Positions 40,050 to 49,304 of a stretch of 64,000 nt of DNA are shown here, one piece after another. Position 1 is the stretch's first letter. Each line of letters begins with the position of its first letter. Under the pieces are notes generated by a model that saw nothing but the letters and a program-made list of their open reading frames with translations, did no database searches and was not told the origin of the DNA. This DNA comes from Pseudomonas sp. AKS31 (GTDB taxonomy: Bacteria > Pseudomonadota > Gammaproteobacteria > Pseudomonadales > Pseudomonadaceae): NCBI RefSeq assembly GCF_023634765.1, contig NZ_JAMLFX010000002.1, forward strand, positions 455,051-519,050, read 5' to 3'. Position numbers and translations under genes: made by a program.

Positions 40050-42446
40050 TTAACGGCGCGCGTCGATTACTGGCGGTATCTTTCCGCTGTGTCTGTTTCT
40101 GTCGAAATGTTGTGGTTCGCAGGGTTGCGCTTGCACGGTGAGCAGTCGGGTGCGCACAAGTGTTGCAAGTGTCGAGTAGCCCTCGAGTCGGCTGAGAATG
40201 TCTGCGGGTTCACCAGGGCTGCGGATCAGCAGGCGCTCGAGGCCATCGGCAGCGTGATCGAGGTACAACTGAAACGGCGCTTGCAAGTGCCGGGCGAGTT
40301 CGTTCAGACAGATGAAATCGCTGCCGATGCGCAGCAGCCGGCCGTGTCGTTGCAGCAATTCGAAACGCGGCGAACTCAGCCCGCATGGGCAGGCGCCGGG
40401 CAGCCAGCGGCCGGTGTCGCCGACGTCATAACGTTGCACTTGCTGGCCTTCACGTGCTTTGGAAGTGAACAGCAAGCGGCCAACTTCATCGCCAGCGACA
40501 GGCACGTCCTGCTCCAGGTCGACGATTTCCAGATGCTGGATAGCGTCCATCAGATGAAACACACCGTCACCGGTAGCGGCGCAGGCATGTCCGAATGGTC
40601 CCGCATCGACACTGCCGTAAACCGCCGAACGGATGCTGGCGACGCCGCAGCTTTGCAGCAATTCGCGACACTGATCACTGATGTGCTCACCGCCGAGGAA
40701 GACTTTTTCAATCGCGCCATAACGACTCAGACGCGGCCCCTCGTTGAGAAACAATCGATGCAGCGTGCTGGGCATGCCGATCAACACAGTCACGCGCTGC
40801 TCGATGATCACTTGCGCAATGTCGCGGTAATCATCGTCGGCCGGCGCGCCCATGGGCAGGTGCGTCGCACCGAGCAACTCCAGCACCTTGGCAAAACTGA
40901 AGAAACCGCCGTACAGGCCGCCACTGAAGAACAGGTTCATCACCTTGTCGCGGCGCGGATCAAGGCCCGCGGCGAACAGCCCGTCGGCCGCCGCGCGCAT
41001 TTGCCGTTGAAAATCGCGGTAACTGAAGCCCGACAGCGCCGGTGTGCCGCTGCTGCCGCCGGAACGGAAAAACAGTTGCGCCGCCGCGGTGGTCGGTTGC
41101 GCGATAAACGCTGCTTTGTCGGTGATCGGCAGCCCCGTCAGGGTCAGCGGGCAAGGTGCCTGGTCGAGGTTCATGTGGGCCGGCAACTGTGTCGGCGCGA
41201 GGCTGACCGACACGCGTCGGCTCAGGCGTTGCAGTGCGTAAACGCCGTCGTGGGGCTCGCCGTCGTAGCCGTCGTGGATCGCGTTGATCGGCGTAATCCG
41301 GCTGACACCCGCCGCAATCAATGTGCGCGCGAGTTCATTGATCTGCGCCTCACCGCAGACCAGCGCGCAACTCTGTAACACGTTGCGCCACGGCAGCAGC
41401 GTTTGACTCAGCTGCGCCCGTGGCAGCGGTTTGAGCAGCAACGTGCGAAACAGCGGTGAAGGCGCCAGCGACTGATCATGGTTCCAGATCAGCCGCCAGC
41501 CCGGCGCGCTCCAGACTTGCCCGGTGCTGCCGGAAAAGCTCTGGCCCAGACGGGCCATTTGAGTATGGCTGGTGATCTCGCTGGCTTCCTGAATGGTCGG
41601 GGTCAGCGCCGGCCACTGCCCGGCACGGCGCTCGAATGCCTTGGTCAATGCGCAGCCGATATCTTGCAGGGCGGCCGGATCGTCGCTGTCGACCAGCAAC
41701 CATTGCGGGCTGGAACAGGCCTGTTGATCCAGTCGGCAGACCTCATCGACGATCGCCTCCAGTGCCGTCGGCGAGACCGCGTCCGGTGTCAGGTAGGCGA
41801 AACTGATGCGGTGCCCCCAATCGATCCAGCGGCATCCGGGTGGCAACTGTTGGCGGATCGCTTGCAGCGCCGCTTCGCCACCCCACGCCGATACGCCATT
41901 GGCCATTTTGCACAAACGACCGATCTGCGCCGTGGACACGGGTAACACCGCGACGTAATGGCGTAGTTGTCCGCTGGGGTCGCATTGCACCAATGCGTGC
42001 AGCAGGCGTGCGGTCAGGCCTTGGTCGCTGCGGCTGGGGCGTAGCCAGTTGAGGTTGCCGGCCAGCAGGCTTTCGAGCATGGCGCAGCAGGCCAGCAGTG
42101 GCGCGTTGGCCGGGGTGACGTGAACCACCAGGCCCAGGGGACTCCAGCGTTCAAAGCGCGACTGCTGATAATCAACGCGCCGCAACGAATCGGCCTGATC
42201 GCCCAGTTCGCGTTCAAGCTTGGTTTGCAGGGCGTGAGGCTGACAGAAGGCAATCAGCGCCTGGCGCTGTTCGTCATCCAGCGGCAGTTCGGCGCTGTGC
42301 AGTTGCTGCGCAAAGTTGGCCGCGGCGGCCAGAACGATGGCGCTGTCCAGCGGTGTGCTCAGGTGTTGCGGCAAAGTCTGATGCAGTTGCGCCAGTGCGT
42401 TGTCGAGGTCGATTTCGGCGAAAAGCTCTCCGTGGATCAGGTACAT
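40050..42446 (-). CDS. LuxC-like acyl reductase fused to an adenylate-forming domain
   Basis: 798 aa. Residues 1-~420 resemble LuxC, the acyl-CoA/acyl-protein reductase of the aldehyde-dehydrogenase fold: HVTPANAPLLACC, SAWGGEAALQAIRQ and the catalytic Cys C244 in LDQQACSSPQW. From about residue 440 a PaaK-like ligase domain follows, with RSGGSSGTPALSGFSYRDF near 460 and VYGSVDAGPFG, then RYDVGDTGRWLPG. Known LuxC proteins are ~480 aa and are not fused. The fusion would activate an acid and reduce it to an aldehyde (or alcohol) in one chain. The start at 42446 has GGGGAGG 7 nt upstream and lies 1 nt after the LuxE stop. Confidence 0.87.
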   Translation of the reverse strand: MYLIHGELFAEIDLDNALAQLHQTLPQHLSTPLDSAIVLAAAANFAQQLHSAELPLDDEQRQALIAFCQPHALQTKLERELGDQADSLRRVDYQQSRFERWSPLGLVVHVTPANAPLLACCAMLESLLAGNLNWLRPSRSDQGLTARLLHALVQCDPSGQLRHYVAVLPVSTAQIGRLCKMANGVSAWGGEAALQAIRQQLPPGCRWIDWGHRISFAYLTPDAVSPTALEAIVDEVCRLDQQACSSPQWLLVDSDDPAALQDIGCALTKAFERRAGQWPALTPTIQEASEITSHTQMARLGQSFSGSTGQVWSAPGWRLIWNHDQSLAPSPLFRTLLLKPLPRAQLSQTLLPWRNVLQSCALVCGEAQINELARTLIAAGVSRITPINAIHDGYDGEPHDGVYALQRLSRRVSVSLAPTQLPAHMNLDQAPCPLTLTGLPITDKAAFIAQPTTAAAQLFFRSGGSSGTPALSGFSYRDFQRQMRAAADGLFAAGLDPRRDKVMNLFFSGGLYGGFFSFAKVLELLGATHLPMGAPADDDYRDIAQVIIEQRVTVLIGMPSTLHRLFLNEGPRLSRYGAIEKVFLGGEHISDQCRELLQSCGVASIRSAVYGSVDAGPFGHACAATGDGVFHLMDAIQHLEIVDLEQDVPVAGDEVGRLLFTSKAREGQQVQRYDVGDTGRWLPGACPCGLSSPRFELLQRHGRLLRIGSDFICLNELARHLQAPFQLYLDHAADGLERLLIRSPGEPADILSRLEGYSTLATLVRTRLLTVQAQPCEPQHFDRNRHSGKIPPVIDARR

Positions 42447-42447
42447 G

Positions 42448-43578
42448 TCAGTGCCTCCCCAACAATTCGGAGGCGGCCATCGCGCAGCTCCTGCCGGCGG
42501 TGGTGCCTGCACGGCCATGCAGTTCGAACCAGTCGCTGGCGAGGCCACAGCCGCAACTTGAGCCGGGGTGCAGCGTCGCCAGATCGCTCATCACGACCGC
42601 ATGTGCCGGGCTGGACGAAATGTAGGGAGAGACGAATCCCAGCAAGCCTTGCTGACCATAGGGCTGAACGGAAAAATCCAGCGGATTGCGCACGTAAGCC
42701 TTGGCGTAAACCGGCACATGAAAATGATGCCGGTCACATTCGATGTACGGCACCGCGTGCTCGACCGCACCGTAACCGTCGCGGCACCGCGAGGTTTCGA
42801 TGCCCAGTTGCCGGGCGATGCGTCCATACAATTGCTGTTTGGGGATTTCCTCGCTGGCCCGGGTTTTCCAGCCACCGCCAAAAAATGCCAGCGAACCTGC
42901 CGGCAGTTTCAACTCAGGCACGCCGGTGGCCTGCATGTGTTGCAGGGTCTGCCAAAGGAACGCCGGGAAACCGAAAATGCGCACGGGCAGACCTTCTTCG
43001 GCGAACGATTGCAGGGCCGTGATGACGCCGAACACATCGAATTGATGGCCGTCGCCGTTACTGCGCAACGCGTAGGCGACGCGGTTGACGGGAGCAAAGC
43101 GGCACAGAAACTGATCGGTGTACGACGTTCCCAAGGTGATCGCCCCCTGCGGTTCATAGCTCAGCAGCAGGTAGTTGCACGGCGTATCGGCCGAGTGCCA
43201 GCCGTAATGGTTGAAAATCCGCTCGACCATGAACTGAGCGCCCGCAAGGCTGCGCGGGTCATAACGCATGCGGCTTTTCTGGCCACTGGTGCCGGACGAT
43301 GTCAGTTCCAGCGCGTGCTCCCCGGTCGGGCTGAGCAGCAATTGCTGTTTGAAAAAGTTGGCCAGGATCGGCGGCAGACGGGACCAGTCATCAAGGTTGT
43401 CCAGGTCCTGTTCGTCGAGGCCGTTGGCATTCAGCCAATGGCCGTAGCCGGGGGTGTGCCGGCAATGAAACCGACTGATCTCGGTCATGGCCTTATCGAA
43501 CAGGCCTACCGGCACAGAATCCGGGCAATAGGGGTGTGGCAACGCGCAAAGTGCGTCGCTGGCGGGGAAGTGATTCAT
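42448..43578 (-). CDS. LuxE-like acyl-protein synthetase
   Basis: 376 aa, the length of LuxE. ATP loop LTSSGTSGQKSRMRYD near residues 91-106; FGGGWKTR and GYGAVEHAVPYIECDRHH; C-terminal CGCGLASDWFELHGRAG. LuxE activates a fatty acid as acyl-AMP, then binds it as a thioester on its own cysteine and hands it to LuxC. A Cys near the C terminus (GRSCAMA) could be the acceptor, by inference. AAGGAA lies 6 nt before the ATG. It follows the efflux gene by 11 nt and precedes the reductase by 1 nt. Confidence 0.88.
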   Translation of the reverse strand: MNHFPASDALCALPHPYCPDSVPVGLFDKAMTEISRFHCRHTPGYGHWLNANGLDEQDLDNLDDWSRLPPILANFFKQQLLLSPTGEHALELTSSGTSGQKSRMRYDPRSLAGAQFMVERIFNHYGWHSADTPCNYLLLSYEPQGAITLGTSYTDQFLCRFAPVNRVAYALRSNGDGHQFDVFGVITALQSFAEEGLPVRIFGFPAFLWQTLQHMQATGVPELKLPAGSLAFFGGGWKTRASEEIPKQQLYGRIARQLGIETSRCRDGYGAVEHAVPYIECDRHHFHVPVYAKAYVRNPLDFSVQPYGQQGLLGFVSPYISSSPAHAVVMSDLATLHPGSSCGCGLASDWFELHGRAGTTAGRSCAMAASELLGRH

Positions 43579-43589
43579 TCAATATTCCT

Positions 43590-44837
43590 TTACTGAGCAG
43601 AGGCGGAGTCGGAGGGGGGGCGTTGCAACAAACCCTGCAACAGTGGGAGACACATCAGTCCGCTGAAGGCGGCGCAAAGCGCGAAAAGCTCGAGGCGTGC
43701 GCCACCGCCGATGGTGGCAATCAGCAAGCCGCCGAGGCCCATCACAGCAATCGAAATCATCCCGACCAGGGCCGATACCAGACCTTTACTGTCATCACTG
43801 GCAAACAGCGCCAGGCGATACAGCGCGGCATTGCTCATACCCAGCCCGACTGCGTACAGCGCCAGACTGGCGACCACCGGGCCGAGTCCGGCGCCAGCCA
43901 GTGCGCAGACGATCAGGGTCAGAAGCCCCAGGCAAAAAGGCCAGAGCGCCAAGCGGATCAGTTGCGGCAAGGCGTGCGTGATCAGCAACCGGTCAAGGAT
44001 CAGATTGCCGGCAATCACCGCAGAGAAAATCGGGATCTGCCACATGCCATATTCAAGCGGCGTGAGCCCGAGCAACTGGATCAGCAGCAACGGTGCAAGG
44101 CCGATCCAGGCAATCAGCGGCAGACTCATCAGCCCCAGTGCGAGGCTGGCGGCGAGGAATCGGCCATTGCCGAGCAGGGCGCGGTAACGTCGGCAGGTCT
44201 GCTGCCAGGAAAAACGTACGGCAGGTTGCATCTGACCGTCTCGACGGACGACGCCGACGGTTTCCGGCATCCACGCCAACAGCCCCAGCCAGACCATCGA
44301 CGCGGCTAGGCCTAGGCCCAGAAACACTTCGCGCCAGGACAGCCATTGCAACAGCAGAATGCCCAGCAGCGGCCCCACCAACGGTGAAAGCAGTGCGATA
44401 TTGCCGAGCAGCGCCATCAAACGCACCGCATCAGCCTCGCAAAACACTTCCTGAAGGGCCGGATAACTGACCGCGACAACAAAACCCAGGCCCATGCCTT
44501 GCAGCAATCGCAGCAGATTGAAAGCTTCAATGCTCTGGATGGTGAATGCCCCCGCGCAGGCCACCGCAAACAACGCGCAGCCGATCAACAATACTCGCCG
44601 TCGACCCCATTGATCGGAGAGCGGCCCGATCAGCCATTGCAGGCAGACACCGCCAAGCAGATAAAGATTGAAAGCGTTCGGTACATGCCGCACATCGGCC
44701 TCAAGTTCGGTAGTAACGCTTAACATCGCAGGCATGATCAAGTCGCTGGCCATATACGTCAGAAGTTCAAACGCGCTAATCGCCAAACAGAATCCGAGCG
44801 CTTGTCGCGGCCGGATCTGTATAAGAGTTCTCTGCAT
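43590..44837 (-). CDS. MdfA-like MFS efflux transporter
   Basis: 415 aa, 12 predicted membrane helices, drug:H+ antiporter type. It aligns by eye with E. coli MdfA: an acidic residue in TM1 (FELLTYMASDLIMPAML), motif A GPLSDQWGRRRVLL, RLLQGMGLGF, and the TM5 motif C region LSPLVGPLLGILL. First gene of the five-gene operon and so likely exports its product or gives self-protection. The start has AGGAAC 4-5 nt upstream. The ~175 bp before it carry no promoter I can name. Confidence 0.9.
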   Translation of the reverse strand: MQRTLIQIRPRQALGFCLAISAFELLTYMASDLIMPAMLSVTTELEADVRHVPNAFNLYLLGGVCLQWLIGPLSDQWGRRRVLLIGCALFAVACAGAFTIQSIEAFNLLRLLQGMGLGFVVAVSYPALQEVFCEADAVRLMALLGNIALLSPLVGPLLGILLLQWLSWREVFLGLGLAASMVWLGLLAWMPETVGVVRRDGQMQPAVRFSWQQTCRRYRALLGNGRFLAASLALGLMSLPLIAWIGLAPLLLIQLLGLTPLEYGMWQIPIFSAVIAGNLILDRLLITHALPQLIRLALWPFCLGLLTLIVCALAGAGLGPVVASLALYAVGLGMSNAALYRLALFASDDSKGLVSALVGMISIAVMGLGGLLIATIGGGARLELFALCAAFSGLMCLPLLQGLLQRPPSDSASAQ

Positions 44838-45011
44838 AAACGTTCCTGTTAGTGAGTGGAAGGAAGTTGCCAGAGACTAGTTGCACAGGCGCGCCCGACC
44901 TATTGTTTTGCTGCGACATTAGATTTCAAATGCTTGCAACTTATTTAGTGATTGGATTTGGCGCAGGCAGCGAGTTAGAGCGTTGTGCTCAATGCATTTG
45001 GCAAAAACAGA

Positions 45012-45035
45012 AAAGCCCGCAACGGGGCGGGCTTT
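45012..45035 (-). terminator. Terminator of the small lipoprotein gene
   Basis: AAAGCCCGC / GCGGGCTTT stem with a short loop. On the - strand it is followed by TCTGTTTTTG, so it is best read as the end of the 45113-45253 gene. It also separates that gene from the efflux operon. Confidence 0.7.
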
Positions 45036-45112
45036 GTTTGAAGTTGATCGGACTTGTTGTTTTCCTGCCACGGTCTGTTCATTGGCAAGCGGGCAGGGCG
45101 AACAATCCTGTT

Positions 45113-45253
45113 CTAGCGATGTTGGTAATAACCAGGGCCACCCTGGTAATAACGGTGGTGACCGTCATGCCAGCCGCCGTGGGGGAAGATGATGCAGCCA
45201 CTCAGGGTCAGCAGGGCAAGAACGGGAATCAGCCAGGTGATTCGACGCAGCAT
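45113..45253 (-). CDS. Tiny His/Tyr/Gly-rich lipoprotein
   Basis: 46 aa. A lipoprotein signal (MLRRITWLIPVLALLTLSGC; lipobox LSGC, Cys20) is followed by a 26-residue mature part rich in His, Tyr and Gly (FPHGGWHDGHHRYYQGG). The ATG has GAGGAA 8 nt upstream and a terminator lies ~80 bp beyond the stop. The mature part holds five histidines, which suggests metal (Ni, Cu or Zn) binding at the membrane surface, by inference. It is too short for most gene finders. Confidence 0.75.
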   Translation of the reverse strand: MLRRITWLIPVLALLTLSGCIIFPHGGWHDGHHRYYQGGPGYYQHR

Positions 45254-45411
45254 TTTGAAAATTCCTCATGGTTACGCCGTCATGAAGCGAAAACTCTTCA
45301 TCGGCTGTAACATAAGACCCCGATTGCATCGGCGCATCCCCGTAGAACGGTAAGTGCATGGCATGCAAGCGGATACAAACCGGATACATTTCAAAGTTTC
45401 AGGAAGCCGCA

Positions 45412-45600
45412 ATGACCCACAAGCAACGCTTGATTTATTCGATTCTGATCGCCGTGTCGGTCCTGGCCATCATGCTCGGCCTGTCCTGGCTGCAAAATGC
45501 CGGCATGATTTCAGAGAAGACGTTTCAGTTCGTCGCCATTGGTGTGGCGGTGATCGTGGTGGTGATCAACGGCGTGATGCGCCGCAAGGTCAAGCCTTGA
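45412..45600 (+). CDS. Small two-helix membrane protein
   Basis: 62 aa, starting MTHKQRLIYSI with AGGAAG 6 nt upstream. Two hydrophobic helices (YSILIAVSVLAIMLGLSWL and FVAIGVAVIVVVINGVM) flank a short polar turn, and the C terminus is basic (RRKVKP), placing both ends in the cytoplasm by the positive-inside rule. Nothing in the sequence names a function. It is convergent with the Fur-like gene. Confidence 0.72.
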   Translation: MTHKQRLIYSILIAVSVLAIMLGLSWLQNAGMISEKTFQFVAIGVAVIVVVINGVMRRKVKP

Positions 45601-45618
45601 CGGCGATGGCTGTACGCT

Positions 45619-45996
45619 TCAATCGTGGTTGAGGACGGCTGCGGCCTGTGGATGCAGGCTGTAGCTCTTGTCTTCATTGAAGGTGATCACGCCTTCGGCG
45701 CACAGGCGCTTGAGCACCTCGCGCACACTGAGGAAGGACAGCGGAATATCCAGATCCAGCAATTGGCTGTGGACACCGCGCACGCCGAGGCGCCGTTCGC
45801 TTTGTGCGGCGACCAGCAGGGCGTCGATGACTTTCAGACGAATCAGGCTGGTGCGCAGCCCGAAACTTTTCAGCAGCAGGCGGATGCGTTCGTTACCGTG
45901 ACGCTCGACGCGCTGCCCGAAATCGCTCGCGTGTGGGCTCATGGAGACTCCTTTGGGGGCCTGGCTACCGTCCGTTGGTAGTTGCGAGTTGTACAT
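45619..45996 (-). CDS. Fur-like winged-helix protein without the metal-binding domain
   Basis: 125 aa. Residues ~45-115 resemble the Fur DNA-binding domain (GLRTSLIRLKVIDALL, HSQLLDLDIPLSFLSVREVLKRL, EGVITFNEDKSYSLHP), but the Fur dimerisation domain with its HHHxHxxC-type ligands is absent. It may be a DNA-binding regulator that does not sense metal. Two starts both have ribosome sites: ATG 45996 (AAGGAG, 7 nt) and ATG 45942 (AAGGAG, 5 nt), so two N termini are possible. It is monocistronic. Confidence 0.72.
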   Translation of the reverse strand: MYNSQLPTDGSQAPKGVSMSPHASDFGQRVERHGNERIRLLLKSFGLRTSLIRLKVIDALLVAAQSERRLGVRGVHSQLLDLDIPLSFLSVREVLKRLCAEGVITFNEDKSYSLHPQAAAVLNHD

Positions 45997-46119
45997 GCGA
46001 TTACTCCTTTTCAGAGTCTGATCGGGGTGGTTTTTTTGCGCTCTCTAGAACGAGACGTATCAGCACGACAAATCATGAAAGAAAAAATGTAGAAATTTTG
46101 TCGGGGATTTGTCTTTTCC

Positions 46120-46475
46120 TTGTGATTGGGGGGTGGCCTTGGCGGCCTTTGGGCCGACCAGGCTCTTTGGGTTTTGGGTGTATATCCGTTTTTTGGGTGT
46201 TGCGGCTGGCGGTTTCGCTCTTACAGCGAGTCCCTTTGGCAAACGCCCCAAAGGAACCAAAGGTCTGGGCCCCGGCGTTCGGCCCGCTCGCTGGGGCTCG
46301 GGGTTCCTTCGCTCCGGGATCGATCCGGGGGCATCGCTTCCGGTTTGCTTCGCTGCACCTCCTTTCGATGTGTTCGACTGCGTCGAACGGTCGCTGCGCT
46401 CCCACCCCCGGATCAATCCCTCCACTCAGCCTGCCGAAGGGGCCAGCACGGCAAGATCAAGAGCTGCAGCCGAGC
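46120..46475. repeat. Long dispersed intergenic element (recognised Pseudomonas type)
   Basis: A ~350-bp stretch with no credible gene. It includes AACGCCCCAAAGGAACCAAA, GCCCCGGCGTTCGGCCCGCT and GGGGTTCCTTCGCTCCGGGA. I recall nearly the same text at many intergenic sites in P. fluorescens-group genomes, where it produces spurious open frames on both strands. Only one copy is in this window. Confidence 0.55.
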
Positions 46476-46510
46476 TAACGCTCATCCTGTTGAGTGGTCA
46501 GGAGCGGGTG

Positions 46511-46737
46511 AGGGGCTTTTGATCTGCTTCAGTGTTTGAATTCGACTCGGTGTGCACGTCGGCGTAGCTCTCGCAATCACCTCGGTCAATTCCTTCTCCC
46601 TCTGGGAGAGGGCTAGGGTGAGGGGCTGTTGATCTGCTTCAGTGTTTGAATTCGACTCGGTGTGCACGTCGGCGTAGCTCTCACAATCACCTCGGTCAGT
46701 TCCTTCTCCATCTGGGAGAGGGCCAGGGTGAGGGGCT
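46511..46737. repeat. 110-bp tandem duplication carrying the GGGAGAGGG repeat
   Basis: Two nearly identical 110-bp units (46511-46620 and 46621-46730) and the beginning of a third. Each ends with the GAGAGGGC..GGGTGAGGGG repeat also seen at 2.4 and 2.7 kb. The central part (TTCGACTCGGTGTGCACGTC) is identical in both units. The array lies ~160 bp before the pvdQ start. Confidence 0.88.
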
Positions 46738-46771
46738 TTTGATTCTGCTTTGGGGGGTTGCGTGGAGAGCC

Positions 46772-46794
46772 TAAATTTTTTCCGCTGACTTCGT
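46772..46794 (+). promoter_or_regulatory. Candidate PvdS (iron-starvation sigma) promoter for pvdQ
   Basis: CTAAAT (TAAAT at 46772-46776) is followed by CGT at 46792-46794 after 15 bp. The iron-starvation box recognised by PvdS is TAAAT, 16-17 bp, CGT, so both elements match and the spacer is one base short. The pvdQ start is 100 bp downstream. Confidence 0.45.
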
Positions 46795-46893
46795 TTCTTC
46801 GACAGGCTCATTGCGCGTGGACGCGTGGGTGTTTCCAGAGCGGAGTCGTGCCAGCGCCGGTTTCGCTCTTTGGCATGTCGATCAGGAGCGAGC

Positions 46894-49239
46894 GTGATTA
46901 TTTCCAGACAGTTAACCGGACTGACCTTGGCCGGCGTGTTTTTTGGGTTGAGTTGTTCAGCCCATGCGTTCAGCCCGGCCACGGATGTCAGCGCCGATAT
47001 TCGCCGTACCGCTTTTGGGGTGCCGCATATTCGTGCGCAGGATGAGCGCGGGCTCGGGTTTGGCATCGGTTATGCCTATGCGCAAGACAACCTGTGCCTG
47101 CTGGCCAATGAGATCGTGACGGTCAACGGACAGCGTTCACGTTATTTCGGGCCGGAGCAGTTCACGGTCGAGCAACGCGAAAACCGTGTCAGCGATGTGT
47201 TTTTTACCTGGCTCAACACGCCGCAAGCGGTCGAGGCGTTCTGGCAGGCGCAGCCTGTGCAGGTGCGTGATCTGGTGGAAGGGTATGCGGCTGGCTACAA
47301 CCGCTATCTGGGGGAGCGCCGGCAGCAAAGCTTGCCGCAACAATGTCAGGGCGAGTGGGTGCGTGAGATTACGCCGCAAGATCTGGTGAAGCTGACCCGT
47401 CGGCTGTTGGTCGAAGGCGGTGTTGGCCAGTTTGCCGAGGCGTTGGCTGGGGCGACGCCGCCGCAGGCGACCGCGGCGATCGCACATGATGTGCAGGCCT
47501 ATCAGTTGGCCGATGCGCGTCAGCAACGCTTTGCTCTGGACCGTGGCAGTAACGCTGTTGCGGTGGGTAGCGAGCGTTCGTTCAACGGGCGCGGGATGCT
47601 GTTGGCCAACCCGCATTTCCCGTGGGTCGGTGGCATGCGTTTCTATCAGATGCACCTGACCATTCCCGGCAAGCTCGACGTCATGGGCGCAGCGTTGCCT
47701 GGGCTGCCGATGATCAACATCGGCTTCAATCAGCATCTGGCCTGGACGCACACGGTCGATTCGTCGAAACACTTCACCTTGTATCGTCTGCAACTCGATC
47801 CGAAGGATTCCACGCGCTATTTGCTCGATGGCCAATCCTTGCCGCTGAACAAGCAGACAGTCACTGTGCAGGTGAAACAGGCTGATGGGCAGGTCGTGCC
47901 GGTTTCGCGTGATGTCTACAGCTCGCAATTCGGGCCGATCGTGCAATGGCCGGGCAAGCTCGACTGGGACAATCAGTTCGCCTACAGCTTGCGTGATGCC
48001 AACCTCGACAACGATCGCGTGCTGAACCAGTGGTACACGATGAATCAGGCCTCCACGCTTCAGGCGTTGCAGGATTCGGTGCACAAGATTCAGGGCATCC
48101 CGTGGGTCAACACCCTGGCCGTGGATGACAAGGGTCAGACGTTGTACATGAACCTGTCGGTGGTGCCGAACGTCAACGCCGAGAAGCTGGCCAAGTGCAG
48201 TGACCCGCGTATCGGTACGCAAATGATTGTGCTGGACGGCTCCAACAGCGCCTGCGCGTGGGATATCGATCCGCAAGCAGCGCAGAAGGGCATTTATGCT
48301 GCCAGCCAATTGCCGCAACTGCTGCGCAAGGACTTCGTCCAGCACTCCAACGACTCGGCATGGCTGGCCAATCCGGCGCAACCGCTCACCGGTTTCTCGC
48401 CGCTGATCAGCCAGGAAGGTCAACCGTTGGGCTTGCGTTCACGGTTTGCTCTGGATCGCCTGAGTACGCTGAGCAAGAAAGGTCCGCTGGCAGTGAAGGA
48501 TCTGCAGCAGATGGTGATGGATGATCAGGTGTATCTGGCGACTCAGGTGGTGCCGGACCTGCTGAAGTTCTGTGGCTCTGACCTGGGGGCCGACGCGCAG
48601 GCGCTGAAGCCGGTTTGCACCAGCCTCAAGGCATGGGATGGCCGCGCCAATCTGGATTCTGGCCTGGGCTTGATGCATTTTCACAACATCATGCAGGCCT
48701 TGCAGGCTTCACCGGATGTCTGGCGTGTCGCGTTCGATCCCAAGGATGCGCAACACACGCCGCGTGGTCTGGCAGTGGAGCAGCCGGCGGTGGCCAAGGT
48801 ACTGCGTGAGGCAATGCTGGCGTCGGTCGAGTCGAGCGCGAAAATGGGCCTCAAGCCGCAAACCCGTTGGGGTGATATCCAGGTCGTCAGCAGCGGCGGG
48901 CAGCAGACGCCGATTCACGGCGGCCCGGGTACGTTGGGCATCTACAACGCCATCCAGAGCGTGCCGCGTGAAGACGGCAAACTCGAAGTGGTCAGTGGCA
49001 CCAGCTACTTGCAAGTCGTGACCTTTGACGAAAACGGCCCGCACGCCCAAGGGCTGCTGGCGTTCTCGCTGTCGAGCGATCCGGCGTCGAAGTATTCGCG
49101 GGATCAGACCGAGGCGTTCTCGAAGAAACAATGGAGTGTGCTGCCGTTTACCGAACAGCAGATTCAGGCTGATCCGCAGTATCAGGTGCAGACTGTGCGC
49201 GAGACGCTGGACAAGGCAGGGAAGGTTGCCACGCAATAA
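46894..49239 (+). CDS. pvdQ: PvdQ-type acylase (Ntn hydrolase)
   Basis: 781 aa with a signal peptide ([24 protein letters not shown]). The protein is an S45 N-terminal-nucleophile acylase: a proenzyme cleaved before S219 ([10 protein letters not shown]), which becomes the N-terminal serine of the beta chain. [20 protein letters not shown] and [14 protein letters not shown] closely recall P. aeruginosa PvdQ. PvdQ removes the fatty acyl chain from acylated pyoverdine precursors in the periplasm and also hydrolyses long-chain acyl-homoserine lactones. The start is a GTG with AGGAG 5 nt upstream. A strong terminator follows the stop. Confidence 0.92.
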   Translation: MIISRQLTGLTLAGVFFGLSCSAHAFSPATDVSADIRRTAFGVPHIRAQDERGLGFGIGYAYAQDNLCLLANEIVTVNGQRSRYFGPEQFTVEQRENRVSDVFFTWLNTPQAVEAFWQAQPVQVRDLVEGYAAGYNRYLGERRQQSLPQQCQGEWVREITPQDLVKLTRRLLVEGGVGQFAEALAGATPPQATAAIAHDVQAYQLADARQQRFALDRGSNAVAVGSERSFNGRGMLLANPHFPWVGGMRFYQMHLTIPGKLDVMGAALPGLPMINIGFNQHLAWTHTVDSSKHFTLYRLQLDPKDSTRYLLDGQSLPLNKQTVTVQVKQADGQVVPVSRDVYSSQFGPIVQWPGKLDWDNQFAYSLRDANLDNDRVLNQWYTMNQASTLQALQDSVHKIQGIPWVNTLAVDDKGQTLYMNLSVVPNVNAEKLAKCSDPRIGTQMIVLDGSNSACAWDIDPQAAQKGIYAASQLPQLLRKDFVQHSNDSAWLANPAQPLTGFSPLISQEGQPLGLRSRFALDRLSTLSKKGPLAVKDLQQMVMDDQVYLATQVVPDLLKFCGSDLGADAQALKPVCTSLKAWDGRANLDSGLGLMHFHNIMQALQASPDVWRVAFDPKDAQHTPRGLAVEQPAVAKVLREAMLASVESSAKMGLKPQTRWGDIQVVSSGGQQTPIHGGPGTLGIYNAIQSVPREDGKLEVVSGTSYLQVVTFDENGPHAQGLLAFSLSSDPASKYSRDQTEAFSKKQWSVLPFTEQQIQADPQYQVQTVRETLDKAGKVATQ

Positions 49240-49262
49240 CCCGAGCGTTAATCGCGTCGAGC

Positions 49263-49304
49263 CTGAAGGCCGCATCCTGCAAGGGCTGCGGCCTTCAGCT
49301 TTTT
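49263..49304 (+). terminator. Rho-independent terminator of pvdQ
   Basis: A 12-bp stem CTGAAGGCCGCA / TGCGGCCTTCAG, 12-nt loop, then CTTTTT. It overlaps the last codons of the convergent FecR gene. Confidence 0.85.

Noticed and set aside
38706..43578. Bioluminescence operon
   Set aside because: luxA, luxB and luxD are absent and the reductase is fused to a ligase; only the activation/reduction logic is shared.
46060..46540. Several open frames in the repeat-rich region before pvdQ
   Set aside because: They overlap each other in several frames on both strands and sit within a dispersed intergenic element; none has a ribosome site or a recognisable domain.
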